From Opitutaceae bacterium (GTDB taxonomy: Bacteria; Verrucomicrobiota; Verrucomicrobiia; Opitutales; Opitutaceae), in contig JAQTYQ010000001.1 of the NCBI GenBank assembly GCA_028688225.1, forward strand, positions 179,664-243,663: DNA of 64,000 nucleotides, written 5' to 3'. The translations under genes were made by a program, and so were the position numbers. The notes beneath the pieces were generated by a model that was not told where the DNA came from, made no database searches, and was given only the letters and a program-made list of their open reading frames with translations. Shown one piece after another: positions 24,610 to 33,111 of this stretch; positions within the stretch are counted from its first letter, which is position 1; each line of letters starts with the position of its first letter.

Positions 24610-26010
24610 TTAGGGGGAATGCTTGGGATGTTTCAGGCGGTAGCGGAGAAACTCCCTGCTGACACCCAACCGGCGGGCGGCGGCCGCGACGTTCTGATCC
24701 GTTTCCCGCAGCGCATACGCGACCAGGTCGTCGATGGCCTGGTCAAGGGTGAAACCTCCCTCGGGCAAACGCCAGGCCGGGCTGCGCCACGCCGTCGACT
24801 GGGCGGCCGGCACGCTGCCGAAATGGGCGAAGTCCAGTTTCGGACTGGCGCTGAAAACCACAGCTCGTTCGATTTCGTGAGCCAGTTCCCGCACATTGCC
24901 CCGCCAGGGCTGGGCCAGCAGGCGGGCTTCACCCTCCGGCGTGATGGAGAAACCTTTCAACCGGTGGCGCTGGGCGGTCCGCTCCAGCAGGTGCCTCGCG
25001 AGCGCCAGCACATCCGAGCCGCGTTCGCGCAACGGCGGCAGGGTGACGTGAAGCAAGTGCAGGCGGTGGTAGAGATCCTCCCGGAAGCGGTCGTCTTTCA
25101 CCAAGTCGAGCAGCGGCCGGTTGCTGGCGGCAATCAGCCGCACATCGACCTGAAATTCCCTCGTCCCTCCCAAACGCCGGATGAAGCCCTCCTCGACGGC
25201 CGTCAGCACCTTCGCCTGGGTGGCGGCCGAGAGCATGCCGATTTCGTCCAAAAAAAGCGTGCCGGCATCGGCCGCCTCGAACAACCCGATGCGGGCGTGA
25301 CCCGCGCTGGTAAACGCCCCCCGCTCGTGGCCAAACAGCTCGGACTCGGCCAGCGTCTCCGGCAGCGCGGCGCAATTGATGGTGACAAATGGATGCCCGG
25401 CCCGTGGGCCCTGCCGGTGCAGCCAGCGCGCCACAAGGCTCTTCCCGGTCCCCGTTTCCCCTTCGATCAGGACGGACGGAGGCTGCCTCTCCAGCCGCCG
25501 TTCGGTGGCCAGAATCATGTCGAGTTGCGTCCGCACGCCAGCCAGGCCCTCGCCGAAAAAGAGCTCGTCGGCAATCCCCGCCGCATGCTCGCTGGCGCGG
25601 TGTTCGTCGCGGCGGGCGGCGCCGCGCTGATAGCGGCAGCGCGCGAACGCGAGGGGGAGTTCCTCCAGCTCGAAAGGCTTGGCGAGGTAATCGCCCGCGC
25701 CGAGCCGCATGGCCTCCACCGCGTTCTTTACTCCGCCAAAACCCGTCATGACCACCACGCCGGTGTTTTCGGAAAACGCGCCGTCGCGCAACAAGTCGAG
25801 CGCTTCGCCGTCCGGCAGGTGCAGGTCGATGAGGGCAAAGTCGAAGCGCAGCTCGCGCAAGGCGCGACGCCCCTCCATGATCGTCGCGGTTTCCATTACC
25901 TCGGCCTTGAGCGTGCGCAGATAGGCCGCCAGACGCCGCCGCAGAGGTGGATCGTCTTCCAGCACGAGCACTTCGCAGCCGGCAGGAAAGGCAGCTTCTT
26001 CCGCAATCAT
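24610..26010 (-). CDS. sigma-54-dependent response regulator (NtrC family)
   Basis: 466 residues in three domains. The receiver domain (about 13-125) has acidic D19/D20, phospho-acceptor D62 in LIDLHLPDG, and AKPFE. The AAA+ domain (about 155-385) has Walker A GETGTGKS, the sigma-54 contact loop GAFTSA, Walker B GTLFLDEIG and arginine-rich FREDLYHRL. A C-terminal Fis-type helix-turn-helix ends in NVAAAARRLGVSREFLRYRL. It should activate RNA polymerase-sigma-54 when phosphorylated. It is flanked on both sides by matching enhancer dyads and -24/-12 promoters. The intact receiver indicates control by the kinase at 21281-22651. Confidence 0.95.
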   Translation of the reverse strand: MIAEEAAFPAGCEVLVLEDDPPLRRRLAAYLRTLKAEVMETATIMEGRRALRELRFDFALIDLHLPDGEALDLLRDGAFSENTGVVVMTGFGGVKNAVEAMRLGAGDYLAKPFELEELPLAFARCRYQRGAARRDEHRASEHAAGIADELFFGEGLAGVRTQLDMILATERRLERQPPSVLIEGETGTGKSLVARWLHRQGPRAGHPFVTINCAALPETLAESELFGHERGAFTSAGHARIGLFEAADAGTLFLDEIGMLSAATQAKVLTAVEEGFIRRLGGTREFQVDVRLIAASNRPLLDLVKDDRFREDLYHRLHLLHVTLPPLRERGSDVLALARHLLERTAQRHRLKGFSITPEGEARLLAQPWRGNVRELAHEIERAVVFSASPKLDFAHFGSVPAAQSTAWRSPAWRLPEGGFTLDQAIDDLVAYALRETDQNVAAAARRLGVSREFLRYRLKHPKHSP

Positions 26011-26085
26011 GCCGGTTATGCGAACAAAGCACGGCTGCCTTTCAAGGTTATTTCCCCGTCATGACCGCGATCGGATTCATCAAGA

Positions 26086-26143
26086 TCTGTTGCCTGCAAC
26101 CATCTGCGCGCGCTCATCCGCCGGAAAAGGTTGTGCGCAACCT
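26086..26143. promoter_or_regulatory. paired enhancer dyads upstream of the rightward -24/-12 promoter
   Basis: GTTGCCTGCAAC at 26089-26100 (followed by CAT) and AGGTTGTGCGCAACCT at 26128-26143. The centres are 41 bases apart and lie about 145 and 104 bases upstream of the promoter at 26232. This is the same motif and geometry as the pair at 24468-24528. They also sit directly upstream of the regulator gene, so autoregulation is possible. Confidence 0.7.
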
Positions 26144-26231
26144 CTTGCTTCGCCTCCGTATCGCCTGAGAATATTTGGATTTTCATCTTAAGAAGCTGCC
26201 CTCAAATGTCTTAAAGTCTGCTCATGCAGCC

Positions 26232-26248
26232 TGGCACACGGCGTGCAA
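26232..26248 (+). promoter_or_regulatory. candidate sigma-54 (-24/-12) promoter for the TonB operon
   Basis: TGGCACACGGCGTGCAA has GG at 26233-26234, ten bases, then GC at 26245-26246. It is close to TGGCAC-N5-TTGCA, with a single substitution. The predicted start is near 26258, leaving a leader of about 160 bases before the DUF3450 gene at 26416. Confidence 0.75.
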
Positions 26249-26415
26249 TTTAAATCCGACAACCTCGTCGCCATACCCCGGATGTCAGCTCGCGGAAAAA
26301 CTCTCCCTACGCGCCAGACCAGCCGCACCGGCAGCGTGCACCGCTTGCGCAATCGCCGCCTCGACTTGGCGGACGTCAAATTGGTAGCCTCAAACTGAAA
26401 AATCCACCTTACAAA

Positions 26416-27201
26416 ATGCCTCGCTCCAACTTGTTTCTGTTCTGTCTCTCCACCTGCCTTCTCCTCGCTCCGGGGCGCGCGGTCGCTTCCGAGCCGATCG
26501 ACGCGCTGGAAAAGGCAGCGGACGAATGGGTGAAAACCCGGGCGGAAACGGTGCGACTGGAGACGGAATGGGCTTCGCAACGAGAACTGCTGGAATCGAC
26601 GGTCTGCGCCTTGAACGAGCGCGCCCAGCGCTGCGAGGAAAAACGGAACAGTCTGAAGGCGAAGACAGCCACGGATCGCACGGAGCTGGCGGCGGCGCAG
26701 GAAAAGAACCAGGCGGCCGCTGACCGGATGCAGACAACTGCCCTCCAGTTGAAGAAAATAACGGACGAGTTGATCGCGCTTCGTCCCTCGCTTCCGCCGC
26801 GCCTGTCGGAGGCGCTGGAGCTGCCCTACCGGAGCCTCGCGGGCACCGCACTCGAGCCGGCCGAGCGCATGCAGATCACCATGGCCGTGCTGAATCGTTG
26901 TGTGCAGTTCAACCGGACGGTGACATGTAGCCGGGAGGTTCTGACCTTCGAAGGCGAACCGGGCCCAAAGTCGCTTGAGGTGATTTATTGGGGGTTGAGC
27001 CGCGGCTACGCCCTGGATCGGGCGACCGGCCGGGTCTGGCTGGGCTCGCCGGGACCGAAAGGCTGGCGGTGGGAAGCCCATCCCGAAGCGAACCGGTCGG
27101 TGGTCCGGTTGATCGCGGTCGTCAACGACAAGGCGGAGCCCGAATTTGCCGCCCTGCCCGCGCAACTGGCCCATGTCGCCACCGCAACCTCCAGCCGCTG
27201 A
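26416..27201 (+). CDS. DUF3450 family periplasmic coiled-coil protein
   Basis: 261 residues with a signal peptide (MPRSNLFLFCLSTCLLLAPGRAVAS cut near residue 25). An extended coiled coil (about 28-120) is followed by a small globular domain with MAVLNRCVQFNRTVT and VIYWGLSRGYALD. This is the DUF3450 layout. DUF3450 genes are regularly found first in operons with TtpC, ExbB, ExbD, TonB and TPR genes, as here. The protein probably works in the periplasm with the energising complex; no biochemical function is established. It is followed by the TtpC-like gene after 6 bases. Confidence 0.85.
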   Translation: MPRSNLFLFCLSTCLLLAPGRAVASEPIDALEKAADEWVKTRAETVRLETEWASQRELLESTVCALNERAQRCEEKRNSLKAKTATDRTELAAAQEKNQAAADRMQTTALQLKKITDELIALRPSLPPRLSEALELPYRSLAGTALEPAERMQITMAVLNRCVQFNRTVTCSREVLTFEGEPGPKSLEVIYWGLSRGYALDRATGRVWLGSPGPKGWRWEAHPEANRSVVRLIAVVNDKAEPEFAALPAQLAHVATATSSR

Positions 27202-27207
27202 TCTCAA

Positions 27208-28638
27208 ATGAAAACCGGGTTTCTCTCCCCCTTGTTGTCGGTGGTGCTGTTTGTCACGGGCGTCCGGGCGGCGGACACGTTCGATGAGACCATGGAACGG
27301 GCGGTTTTGGAATATGCCAAGCGCCTGCGCACGGCCAGCGACGAACTGACCCAAACCCGCGAGCGGATCGCAGGAGAAAAAGCCCCGCTGCTCAAGGCGA
27401 TGCGGGCCGCGGAAGACCGCATTATTGCCGCGGAGCAGGAGACCACCCGCCTCGACACGGCGCAAAACCAGCTTCTGGAAAACCGCCGGCGTCTGGCCCG
27501 GGATGCCGAGACGTTACGGAAGAACGAAAGCTACGTGAACACCCTGGCGCACGACGGCCTGAAAGCCTTCAGCAACGGACTGGCGCCCGGCGAGGGGCAA
27601 CTGCTCTCCGAGCAAATTCAGGCGTTCCAGCAAGCCTTGGAAGACCCGGCCCAAAGCGAGGGCGGGAAGACCGCGGAGGACGTCGCAGAATTCCTGCGGC
27701 AACGGGTGCACCAATCGCTGGGCGGCTATACCGCGGCGGGAAGCGCGCTGGTCGGCGAGGACAATCAAGTGGTGAAGGGCACCTTTGCCTTTGTGGGCCC
27801 GGAGACGTATTTCCGGATGGATCAGAGTGGAGCCGCCGGTACAGTGCGGGCCCGCGAGGGCGAGTCGCTGCCAGTCGTCTATGTGTTGTCCGCCTGGGAG
27901 CCGGCCGCCGCGGAGGCCTTCTTCGAGGGGAAGCCCGGCACCGTCATGGCCGACGCTTCTGCGGGCAAGGCGCTCCGGCTGAGTGAGACCAAAGGGACGA
28001 TCTGGCAGCATATCCGCAAAGGCGGCGTGGTCGCCTATGCCATCCTCGGCGTCGGGCTGATTGCCGCGGGGATGATTCTACTGAAGATCCGCGATCTTGT
28101 GAAAATGGGGGTGGATACGCCGGCGGTGGTCGAGGGGTTCCTGGCCACTGTCGCGAACGGCGCCCGCCCGGAGGCGCACCAGACGCTCCGGGCGCTCCGG
28201 GCCAGCACGCGCGAACTGTTTGACACCGGCCTGCGGCACCTCGACCAGCCCAAGGCGATTCTGGAGGAGCATCTTTACGCCGTGGTCCTCCGGCACCGGC
28301 TGCACTCTGAGCGCTGGCTTCCGTTGCTGGCGGTGATCGCGACGGCGGCGCCGCTCATGGGCTTGCTGGGCACCGTGACCGGACTGGTGCGAACCTTTGC
28401 CTTGATCACCGTGTTCGGAACGGGCAACGCCGGCAAACTCGCCAGCGGCATCTCCGAGGTGCTGGTGGCGACGGAGCTCGGCCTCCTGGTGGCGATCCCG
28501 ACGCTGGTCGCGCACGGGCTCCTGTCCCACCGGATCCAAAAGAACCTCTCGCTCCTGGAGCGGTATGCGCTCCAATTTGTCACTGCGGCGCGGTCGGAGC
28601 GGATCCCGGCGCCGGAGAAGGAATCGCTGCCGACATGA
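27208..28638 (+). CDS. TtpC-like MotA/TolQ/ExbB proton channel protein with periplasmic coiled-coil domain
   Basis: 476 residues. A signal peptide (MKTGFLSPLLSVVLFVTGVRA) leads to a long coiled coil (about 25-130) and a periplasmic domain. A TolQ/ExbB domain follows: first membrane segment about 274-294, then the signature pair AVIATAAPLMGLLGTVTGLVRTF and ISEVLVATELGLLVAIPTLVAHGLL near the C-terminus. The order signal-coil-ExbB is that of TtpC, an accessory of Vibrio TonB2 systems. It overlaps the next gene by 4 bases, implying translational coupling. Confidence 0.9.
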   Translation: MKTGFLSPLLSVVLFVTGVRAADTFDETMERAVLEYAKRLRTASDELTQTRERIAGEKAPLLKAMRAAEDRIIAAEQETTRLDTAQNQLLENRRRLARDAETLRKNESYVNTLAHDGLKAFSNGLAPGEGQLLSEQIQAFQQALEDPAQSEGGKTAEDVAEFLRQRVHQSLGGYTAAGSALVGEDNQVVKGTFAFVGPETYFRMDQSGAAGTVRAREGESLPVVYVLSAWEPAAAEAFFEGKPGTVMADASAGKALRLSETKGTIWQHIRKGGVVAYAILGVGLIAAGMILLKIRDLVKMGVDTPAVVEGFLATVANGARPEAHQTLRALRASTRELFDTGLRHLDQPKAILEEHLYAVVLRHRLHSERWLPLLAVIATAAPLMGLLGTVTGLVRTFALITVFGTGNAGKLASGISEVLVATELGLLVAIPTLVAHGLLSHRIQKNLSLLERYALQFVTAARSERIPAPEKESLPT

Positions 28639-29114
28639 AAGCGCTGCTGGCCCTGTGCGAAAAAGGCGGACCCGTCATGATCGCGATCATCGCGCTTTCG
28701 GTGGTCCTGTATTCGCGGTGCTTTCTGTTGCTGATGACCCTGCGCCAGTCCCGCCGTCAGCTCGACCAGATGCTGCCGCAGCCAGAGGGGCCTGCGGCTT
28801 CGCGCCGGCTGCAGGACGGGATCTATGAAGCCTTTCGCCAGCAGCGCGTCGCGCTCGGCGCCATGATTGCGGCCGCCCCGCTGCTGGGGCTGCTGGGAAC
28901 CGTGAGCGGACTGGTGCGGACCTTTGACAGTCTTTCGTCGCAGGCAGGCCAGAACTCGATGGAAAACCTGGCCGACGGCATCTCCGAGGTGCTGGTGGCG
29001 ACAGAGTCGGGGCTGGTGGTGGCGATCCCCGCCCTGCTCCTCGTCTACGTGGCGCACCGCGAAATGCGCAAACAGCTGCAGACGCTGAACCGGATGGGAG
29101 CAACGCCGGAATGA
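28635..29114 (+). CDS. exbB: ExbB-like proton channel subunit
   Basis: 159 residues with three membrane segments (about 15-33, 74-98 and 117-139). The family motifs APLLGLLGTVSGLVRTFDSL and ISEVLVATESGLVVAIPALL are present. It forms the pentameric channel that uses the proton gradient to drive TonB. A second ExbB-type protein immediately after a TtpC-like one is characteristic of this operon class. Ten bases separate it from exbD. Confidence 0.93.
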   Translation: MKALLALCEKGGPVMIAIIALSVVLYSRCFLLLMTLRQSRRQLDQMLPQPEGPAASRRLQDGIYEAFRQQRVALGAMIAAAPLLGLLGTVSGLVRTFDSLSSQAGQNSMENLADGISEVLVATESGLVVAIPALLLVYVAHREMRKQLQTLNRMGATPE

Positions 29115-29124
29115 TCCCCGAGCC

Positions 29125-29538
29125 ATGATTGGAAACCTTCGCGGCCAGAATCGGTTTGAAACGACCCACATCGACATGGTCCCCATGGTCGACTGCGTCA
29201 TGGTGTTGCTGATTTTCCTGATGATCAGCACCGCGTTCGTGCACGATCCCGGGATCGAGGTCCAAAAACCCGACGTGAGCGGCACCCAGATGGGGGATCA
29301 AAACGCCTTGTTGATCGCGATCGCGGCCGACAACCGCATCTACTTTGACGGACAGGAAATCCGCCCGGACCAGGTGGCACCGCTAATCCGGCAGGCGGCC
29401 GTCGGCCGGTCTCCCGCCGTGATCATCCGCGCGGACCGTTTCTCGACTCACGGCGTGTTTGCCACGGTGTACGCCGAGGCCAAGCGCGCCGGAATCCAGC
29501 ATGTGCAATTCGCCACCACCCGGGCGGACGGACCGTGA
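29125..29538 (+). CDS. exbD: ExbD-like biopolymer transport protein
   Basis: 137 residues. One N-terminal membrane helix (about 20-40) carries the conserved proton-relay aspartate D23 in PMVDCVMVLLIF. A periplasmic ExbD/TolR domain follows, with IYFDGQEI and VIIRADRFSTHGVFATVYAEAKRAGI. ExbD couples proton flow through ExbB to TonB. Ten bases separate it from tonB. Confidence 0.93.
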   Translation: MIGNLRGQNRFETTHIDMVPMVDCVMVLLIFLMISTAFVHDPGIEVQKPDVSGTQMGDQNALLIAIAADNRIYFDGQEIRPDQVAPLIRQAAVGRSPAVIIRADRFSTHGVFATVYAEAKRAGIQHVQFATTRADGP

Positions 29539-29548
29539 CGGAGGCATC

Positions 29549-30286
29549 ATGATCGAAAGAATCGCCAGTTCGCCGCAGCCCGCCGGCACCGGCACCCCGG
29601 TGCAAACCGCCCTCAGCGTTTTATTGGGGGCGGGCTTCACGTTCTGCCTGTTCCTGGGCATGGCCCATTACGCCAACCTGGCCCCGAATCACCCGCCGCC
29701 TGAAATCGAGGATCTCCGGGCGGTGGCGATCCCTTTCCTCCCTCCTCCGCCTCCCCCCGCGCCGCCAGCCGAAGCGGCACCGGCCCAGGAAATCACGACC
29801 GTGACCGGCTTCGATCTTTCCCCTTCGGATAGTCCGGTGAAAATCGCGGTCAGTCCGCCCAATCTGGATGCCTTCGGCTCCGCGAACCAGCTGGCGCCGC
29901 CGGCAGTGATCCAGATCGGGCAGTTGCTGGGCGGATTCAAGCCCAAGTCGGAAATCACCTCCGATCTCCGCCACGTCTACCAGGAAAACGAGGTCGATCG
30001 CATTCCGACGGTCCTGTATCGCATTCCGCCCACGATCCCCTCGCGCTTCACCCGCGGAGGGAAATCCCTCCGGACGACGCTGCTGCTGGTCATCAACACG
30101 GATGGCACCGTGGGCGATGTCAGGGTGGCGAAATCTTCGGGTGAACCGGAGGTGGATGCCATTGTGGTCGAGAACGTCAAGGCATGGGGGTTCTCCCCGG
30201 CGATCAAGCGGGGGAAAAAGGTCCGCTGCCTGCTCATGCAGCCCTTCATCTTCGTCGCGCCGTACAAGTCACCTTTCCAAACCTGA
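29549..30286 (+). CDS. tonB: TonB-like energy transducer
   Basis: 245 residues from ATG 29549. One membrane helix (about 20-45, VLLGAGFTFCLFLGMAHYA) is followed by a Pro-rich stretch (PFLPPPPPPAPPAEAAPA, about 67-84). The TonB C-terminal domain (about 160-240) has LLVINTDGTVGDVRVAKSSG and VKAWGFSPAIKRGKKV. It should pass energy from ExbB/ExbD to outer-membrane receptors. No TonB-dependent receptor gene lies in the window, so the cargo is unknown. Confidence 0.92.
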   Translation: MIERIASSPQPAGTGTPVQTALSVLLGAGFTFCLFLGMAHYANLAPNHPPPEIEDLRAVAIPFLPPPPPPAPPAEAAPAQEITTVTGFDLSPSDSPVKIAVSPPNLDAFGSANQLAPPAVIQIGQLLGGFKPKSEITSDLRHVYQENEVDRIPTVLYRIPPTIPSRFTRGGKSLRTTLLLVINTDGTVGDVRVAKSSGEPEVDAIVVENVKAWGFSPAIKRGKKVRCLLMQPFIFVAPYKSPFQT

Positions 30287-30291
30287 TTTTC

Positions 30292-31635
30292 ATGAAGCGT
30301 CGCACCATTGACCTGCTCCTGGCGCTGCTGGTGCTGAGCACCAGCGCCTTTTCCGCCGAGCCACCGCCGAAGATCGACCCGAAGCGGATCATCAACGAAT
30401 CGAATGCCTTCCTGAGGGAGCGCGAACCGGAGATGACGGCGGAGGAATACGCGCTGTACGAGAAGGTGTCGACCATGCTCGCATCCCAGCCGGAGTTTGC
30501 CCTCAAGCTCCTGGAGGCGATGATGAACGACAAGGAGCCGCCGAGTCCGGCCTTTGAGTTCATTCTCGGCAACGCCTATTACGCCGCCGGCCAGACCGGC
30601 AAGGCCGAGGCCAGTTACCGGCGGGCCGTGAAAAGGTACCCCTCGTTTCTCCGCGGTTGGAGCAACCTCGGCGTGCTGTATTACTCGGCCGATAAATTCG
30701 CCGAGGCGATCCCCTGTTTCTCGACCGCCGTCACCCTCGGCGATCGTGACCCCGCGACGTTTGGACTGCTCGCCTACTGTCTGGAACGGCAAGGCAATGT
30801 TGTTCCCGCCGAAATGGCCTACATGCAGGCGCTCTCGGGCGAACCGGCCAACACAAACTGGATGGAAGGGCTGCTGCGGATTTACGTCCAAGGCAAGCAA
30901 TATGGCCGGGCCGAATCACTGGTGAAGAACCTTATCAAGGAGCGCCCACGGGAGACACGCTACTGGCTGGCCTACGCTAATATTCTGCTGGAGGAAAACC
31001 GGCCCCTGGAGGCGATCGCGGTGCTCGAGGCGGCGAGTGGAACGGGAGCGGCCGGCCCGGATGAGCTCACGATGCTGGCCGATCTTTACGCCGGGCAACG
31101 GCTCGTTCCTGAAGCCGTGGCCGCTTACCGGCAGGCCATGGTTGCCATGCCGGCGCTGGGTGAACAGAAGCTGATCCGTTTTGCGGAAGCACTGATCGCC
31201 GGAGGCCTGCTGCCGCAGGCCCAAGAGGTCTTAGGTTCGATGAAACCGGAGCAGCTGACGCCGGCGGGGCGGATCCATTACCTGCAGGCCCGCTCGGAAC
31301 TGTTTCTGGCCAAAAAACAATGGCCGGAGGCCAGGCAGGAACTGCAGGAACTGCTGCAACAGGAACCGCTGAACGGGAAGGCTCTGCTCAATCTCGGTCT
31401 GGCCTATGCCGGTGCGGACGACCTGCCGCATGCCACCTTTGCCTTTGAAGCCGCCTGCCGGATTCCCGAAAGCGCCTACCGGGCGAACCTCGAGCTCGCC
31501 AACCTCGAGCTCAGGAACCGCCATTACGACAGGAGCGTGGCCCACCTCGAAGCTGCCTTGAAGATCGAACACACCGACGCCGTTCAAAATTACCTCATCC
31601 GCATCAAAACCCTGGTCGTGAAAACGACCGATTGA
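30292..31635 (+). CDS. TPR-repeat periplasmic protein of the TonB operon
   Basis: 447 residues from ATG 30292 with a signal peptide (cut near SAFSA, residue 19). There are about nine TPR-like helix pairs, for example AFEFILGNAYYAAGQTGKAEASYRRAV and NLGVLYYSADKFAEAIPCFSTAV (patterns only). TPR proteins close this class of TonB operon and probably act as scaffolds in the periplasm. The start follows the tonB stop by 5 bases and the next gene follows by 4, so all are one transcript. Confidence 0.87.
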   Translation: MKRRTIDLLLALLVLSTSAFSAEPPPKIDPKRIINESNAFLREREPEMTAEEYALYEKVSTMLASQPEFALKLLEAMMNDKEPPSPAFEFILGNAYYAAGQTGKAEASYRRAVKRYPSFLRGWSNLGVLYYSADKFAEAIPCFSTAVTLGDRDPATFGLLAYCLERQGNVVPAEMAYMQALSGEPANTNWMEGLLRIYVQGKQYGRAESLVKNLIKERPRETRYWLAYANILLEENRPLEAIAVLEAASGTGAAGPDELTMLADLYAGQRLVPEAVAAYRQAMVAMPALGEQKLIRFAEALIAGGLLPQAQEVLGSMKPEQLTPAGRIHYLQARSELFLAKKQWPEARQELQELLQQEPLNGKALLNLGLAYAGADDLPHATFAFEAACRIPESAYRANLELANLELRNRHYDRSVAHLEAALKIEHTDAVQNYLIRIKTLVVKTTD

Positions 31636-31639
31636 AACC

Positions 31640-32899
31640 ATGAAAACTACATCGTCCACGTGTCACTCCGCCGGGACGCCCGTCGCCTGGATTCCGCTCC
31701 TTGTGTCCCTCTGCGCCCCGGCGTTTTTTGCCGCCGCCGCACCGGCCTCAGCCGCTGCCGAGCCCCAACCGTACACCCTCTTCATGGGGACCGATCTTGA
31801 TATCCAATGGAACAAGGATCTCTGCCGCGTGCAGGATATCTCGGGAAGCTCTTTCCACATCAGAGCCGATGGGAAAGAAGCCTTGGTCCCTATGAACGCG
31901 GGCCCAATCAATCTCCGGGTCCAGCAATCGCTCAAGCTCACTGAAAACTCCGCCGTCATTGCCAATCTCAAAGGCGAGCGCGCCTATACCCCCGCCAACG
32001 ACCCTTATCAGAAGTTCAACCGGGAACAGCCCGGCGGAAGCGGTGACGCCGTCTTTGGCCTGGCTGTCGGCCAGATGGTCACGACAATTGTTAACACCGG
32101 AATCGGCGGCATGGTGTCGGCTCCCGCTCTTCCTGGGGCACCAAGTGCAAGTGTAAGCGCCGAAGGGAGAGCCGCAGAGAGATTGAATGCGCAACAGACC
32201 GCCGCCACCGCCGACCTTGCGAGAAGAGCGGACTTCAACAATGTCGGCGTCTATGCAGGGAGATTGCAAAGCGACCTGGCGGATGAACTGTTCGATGCGA
32301 TGGACGTGACGTTCGAGGTGTCCTCCGAAAAACCGCTGACCAGACCCTACGTGGTGATCCTCACTCGCTATCACGAACGTGGCAGCAAACCGGGTGCGTC
32401 CCGGAACTGGATCTACGCCCAGACGCTGGACCCGATCGACCAGACTCCCAGAAAAGTCCGGGTGCTCCAGGGGGGATTCCCGGCCGGTTTCGAGGTGGAG
32501 GAATTCAAAGTCCATCTTTACGACCGTGGTCAGGAGCTGGCGACAAACGTGGCGGAAAAACGAGTGCCGCTTACGCGGGAGGAGGCCTTCCAGTACTTGA
32601 AGATCGAGTATCTCAGCAGCCACAAGGGCGCAACCCTTCCGCCCGATGCGGCTCTGGGCAAGCTGCCGGCCGATATCCGCACGCGCCTGGCTGGCAGCCA
32701 AGCCATTCCGGCTTTATTTGTGCAAGTGTCCAAAGACGGTTTACCGGTGGAAGCTTTTGTCGACGAGGCTTGCTCGCGAAAAGTGGAAGATCCTTATCTC
32801 CGCTCGGCCATCATGGATCTCCGCTTTCAACCGGCGCTCGACAAGGGCAAGGCCGTCGCGGGCACCTACCGGTTGAATCTGACCGGCGTCCGCCCGTAG
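31640..32899 (+). CDS. exported protein with TonB-C-like C-terminus, unknown function
   Basis: 419 residues with an Ala-rich signal peptide (about residues 15-45). No family is recognised over most of its length. The N-terminal region is beta-rich and the middle is an Ala/Gln-rich helix around 165-200. The last ~55 residues (FVQVSKDGLPVEAFVDEAC ... LRFQPALDKGKAVAGTYRL) follow the TonB-C pattern of V-x-V-x2-DG-x-V followed by W/L-RF-x-PA-x2-GK-x-V. It starts 4 bases after the TPR gene and ends the operon. A role linked to TonB function is inferred only from operon position and this C-terminus. Confidence 0.65.
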   Translation: MKTTSSTCHSAGTPVAWIPLLVSLCAPAFFAAAAPASAAAEPQPYTLFMGTDLDIQWNKDLCRVQDISGSSFHIRADGKEALVPMNAGPINLRVQQSLKLTENSAVIANLKGERAYTPANDPYQKFNREQPGGSGDAVFGLAVGQMVTTIVNTGIGGMVSAPALPGAPSASVSAEGRAAERLNAQQTAATADLARRADFNNVGVYAGRLQSDLADELFDAMDVTFEVSSEKPLTRPYVVILTRYHERGSKPGASRNWIYAQTLDPIDQTPRKVRVLQGGFPAGFEVEEFKVHLYDRGQELATNVAEKRVPLTREEAFQYLKIEYLSSHKGATLPPDAALGKLPADIRTRLAGSQAIPALFVQVSKDGLPVEAFVDEACSRKVEDPYLRSAIMDLRFQPALDKGKAVAGTYRLNLTGVRP

Positions 32900-33111
32900 G
32901 TGGCGCGCTGCGTTTGCCCCTCAACGGCACGATTAAGAGGGCCCGGATTAAATCTTGCCCTGCCGGCGTATAGCGACCGCTGCTCTCCGGGGCCGAGAGA
33001 GCGACGCCCGCAGGGACTCCGCGGCTTTTCATGAGGGTTCCCGGCATGCTTTTCTCCGCCGCGCGACGGTTTTTCCTCGCGTGGCGAAGGGAAATTTTTC
33101 TCCCTCGGCGC

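Noticed and set aside
24472..26064. 530-residue plus-strand frame opposite the response regulator
   Set aside because: The minus strand encodes a complete NtrC-type regulator; this is its shadow.
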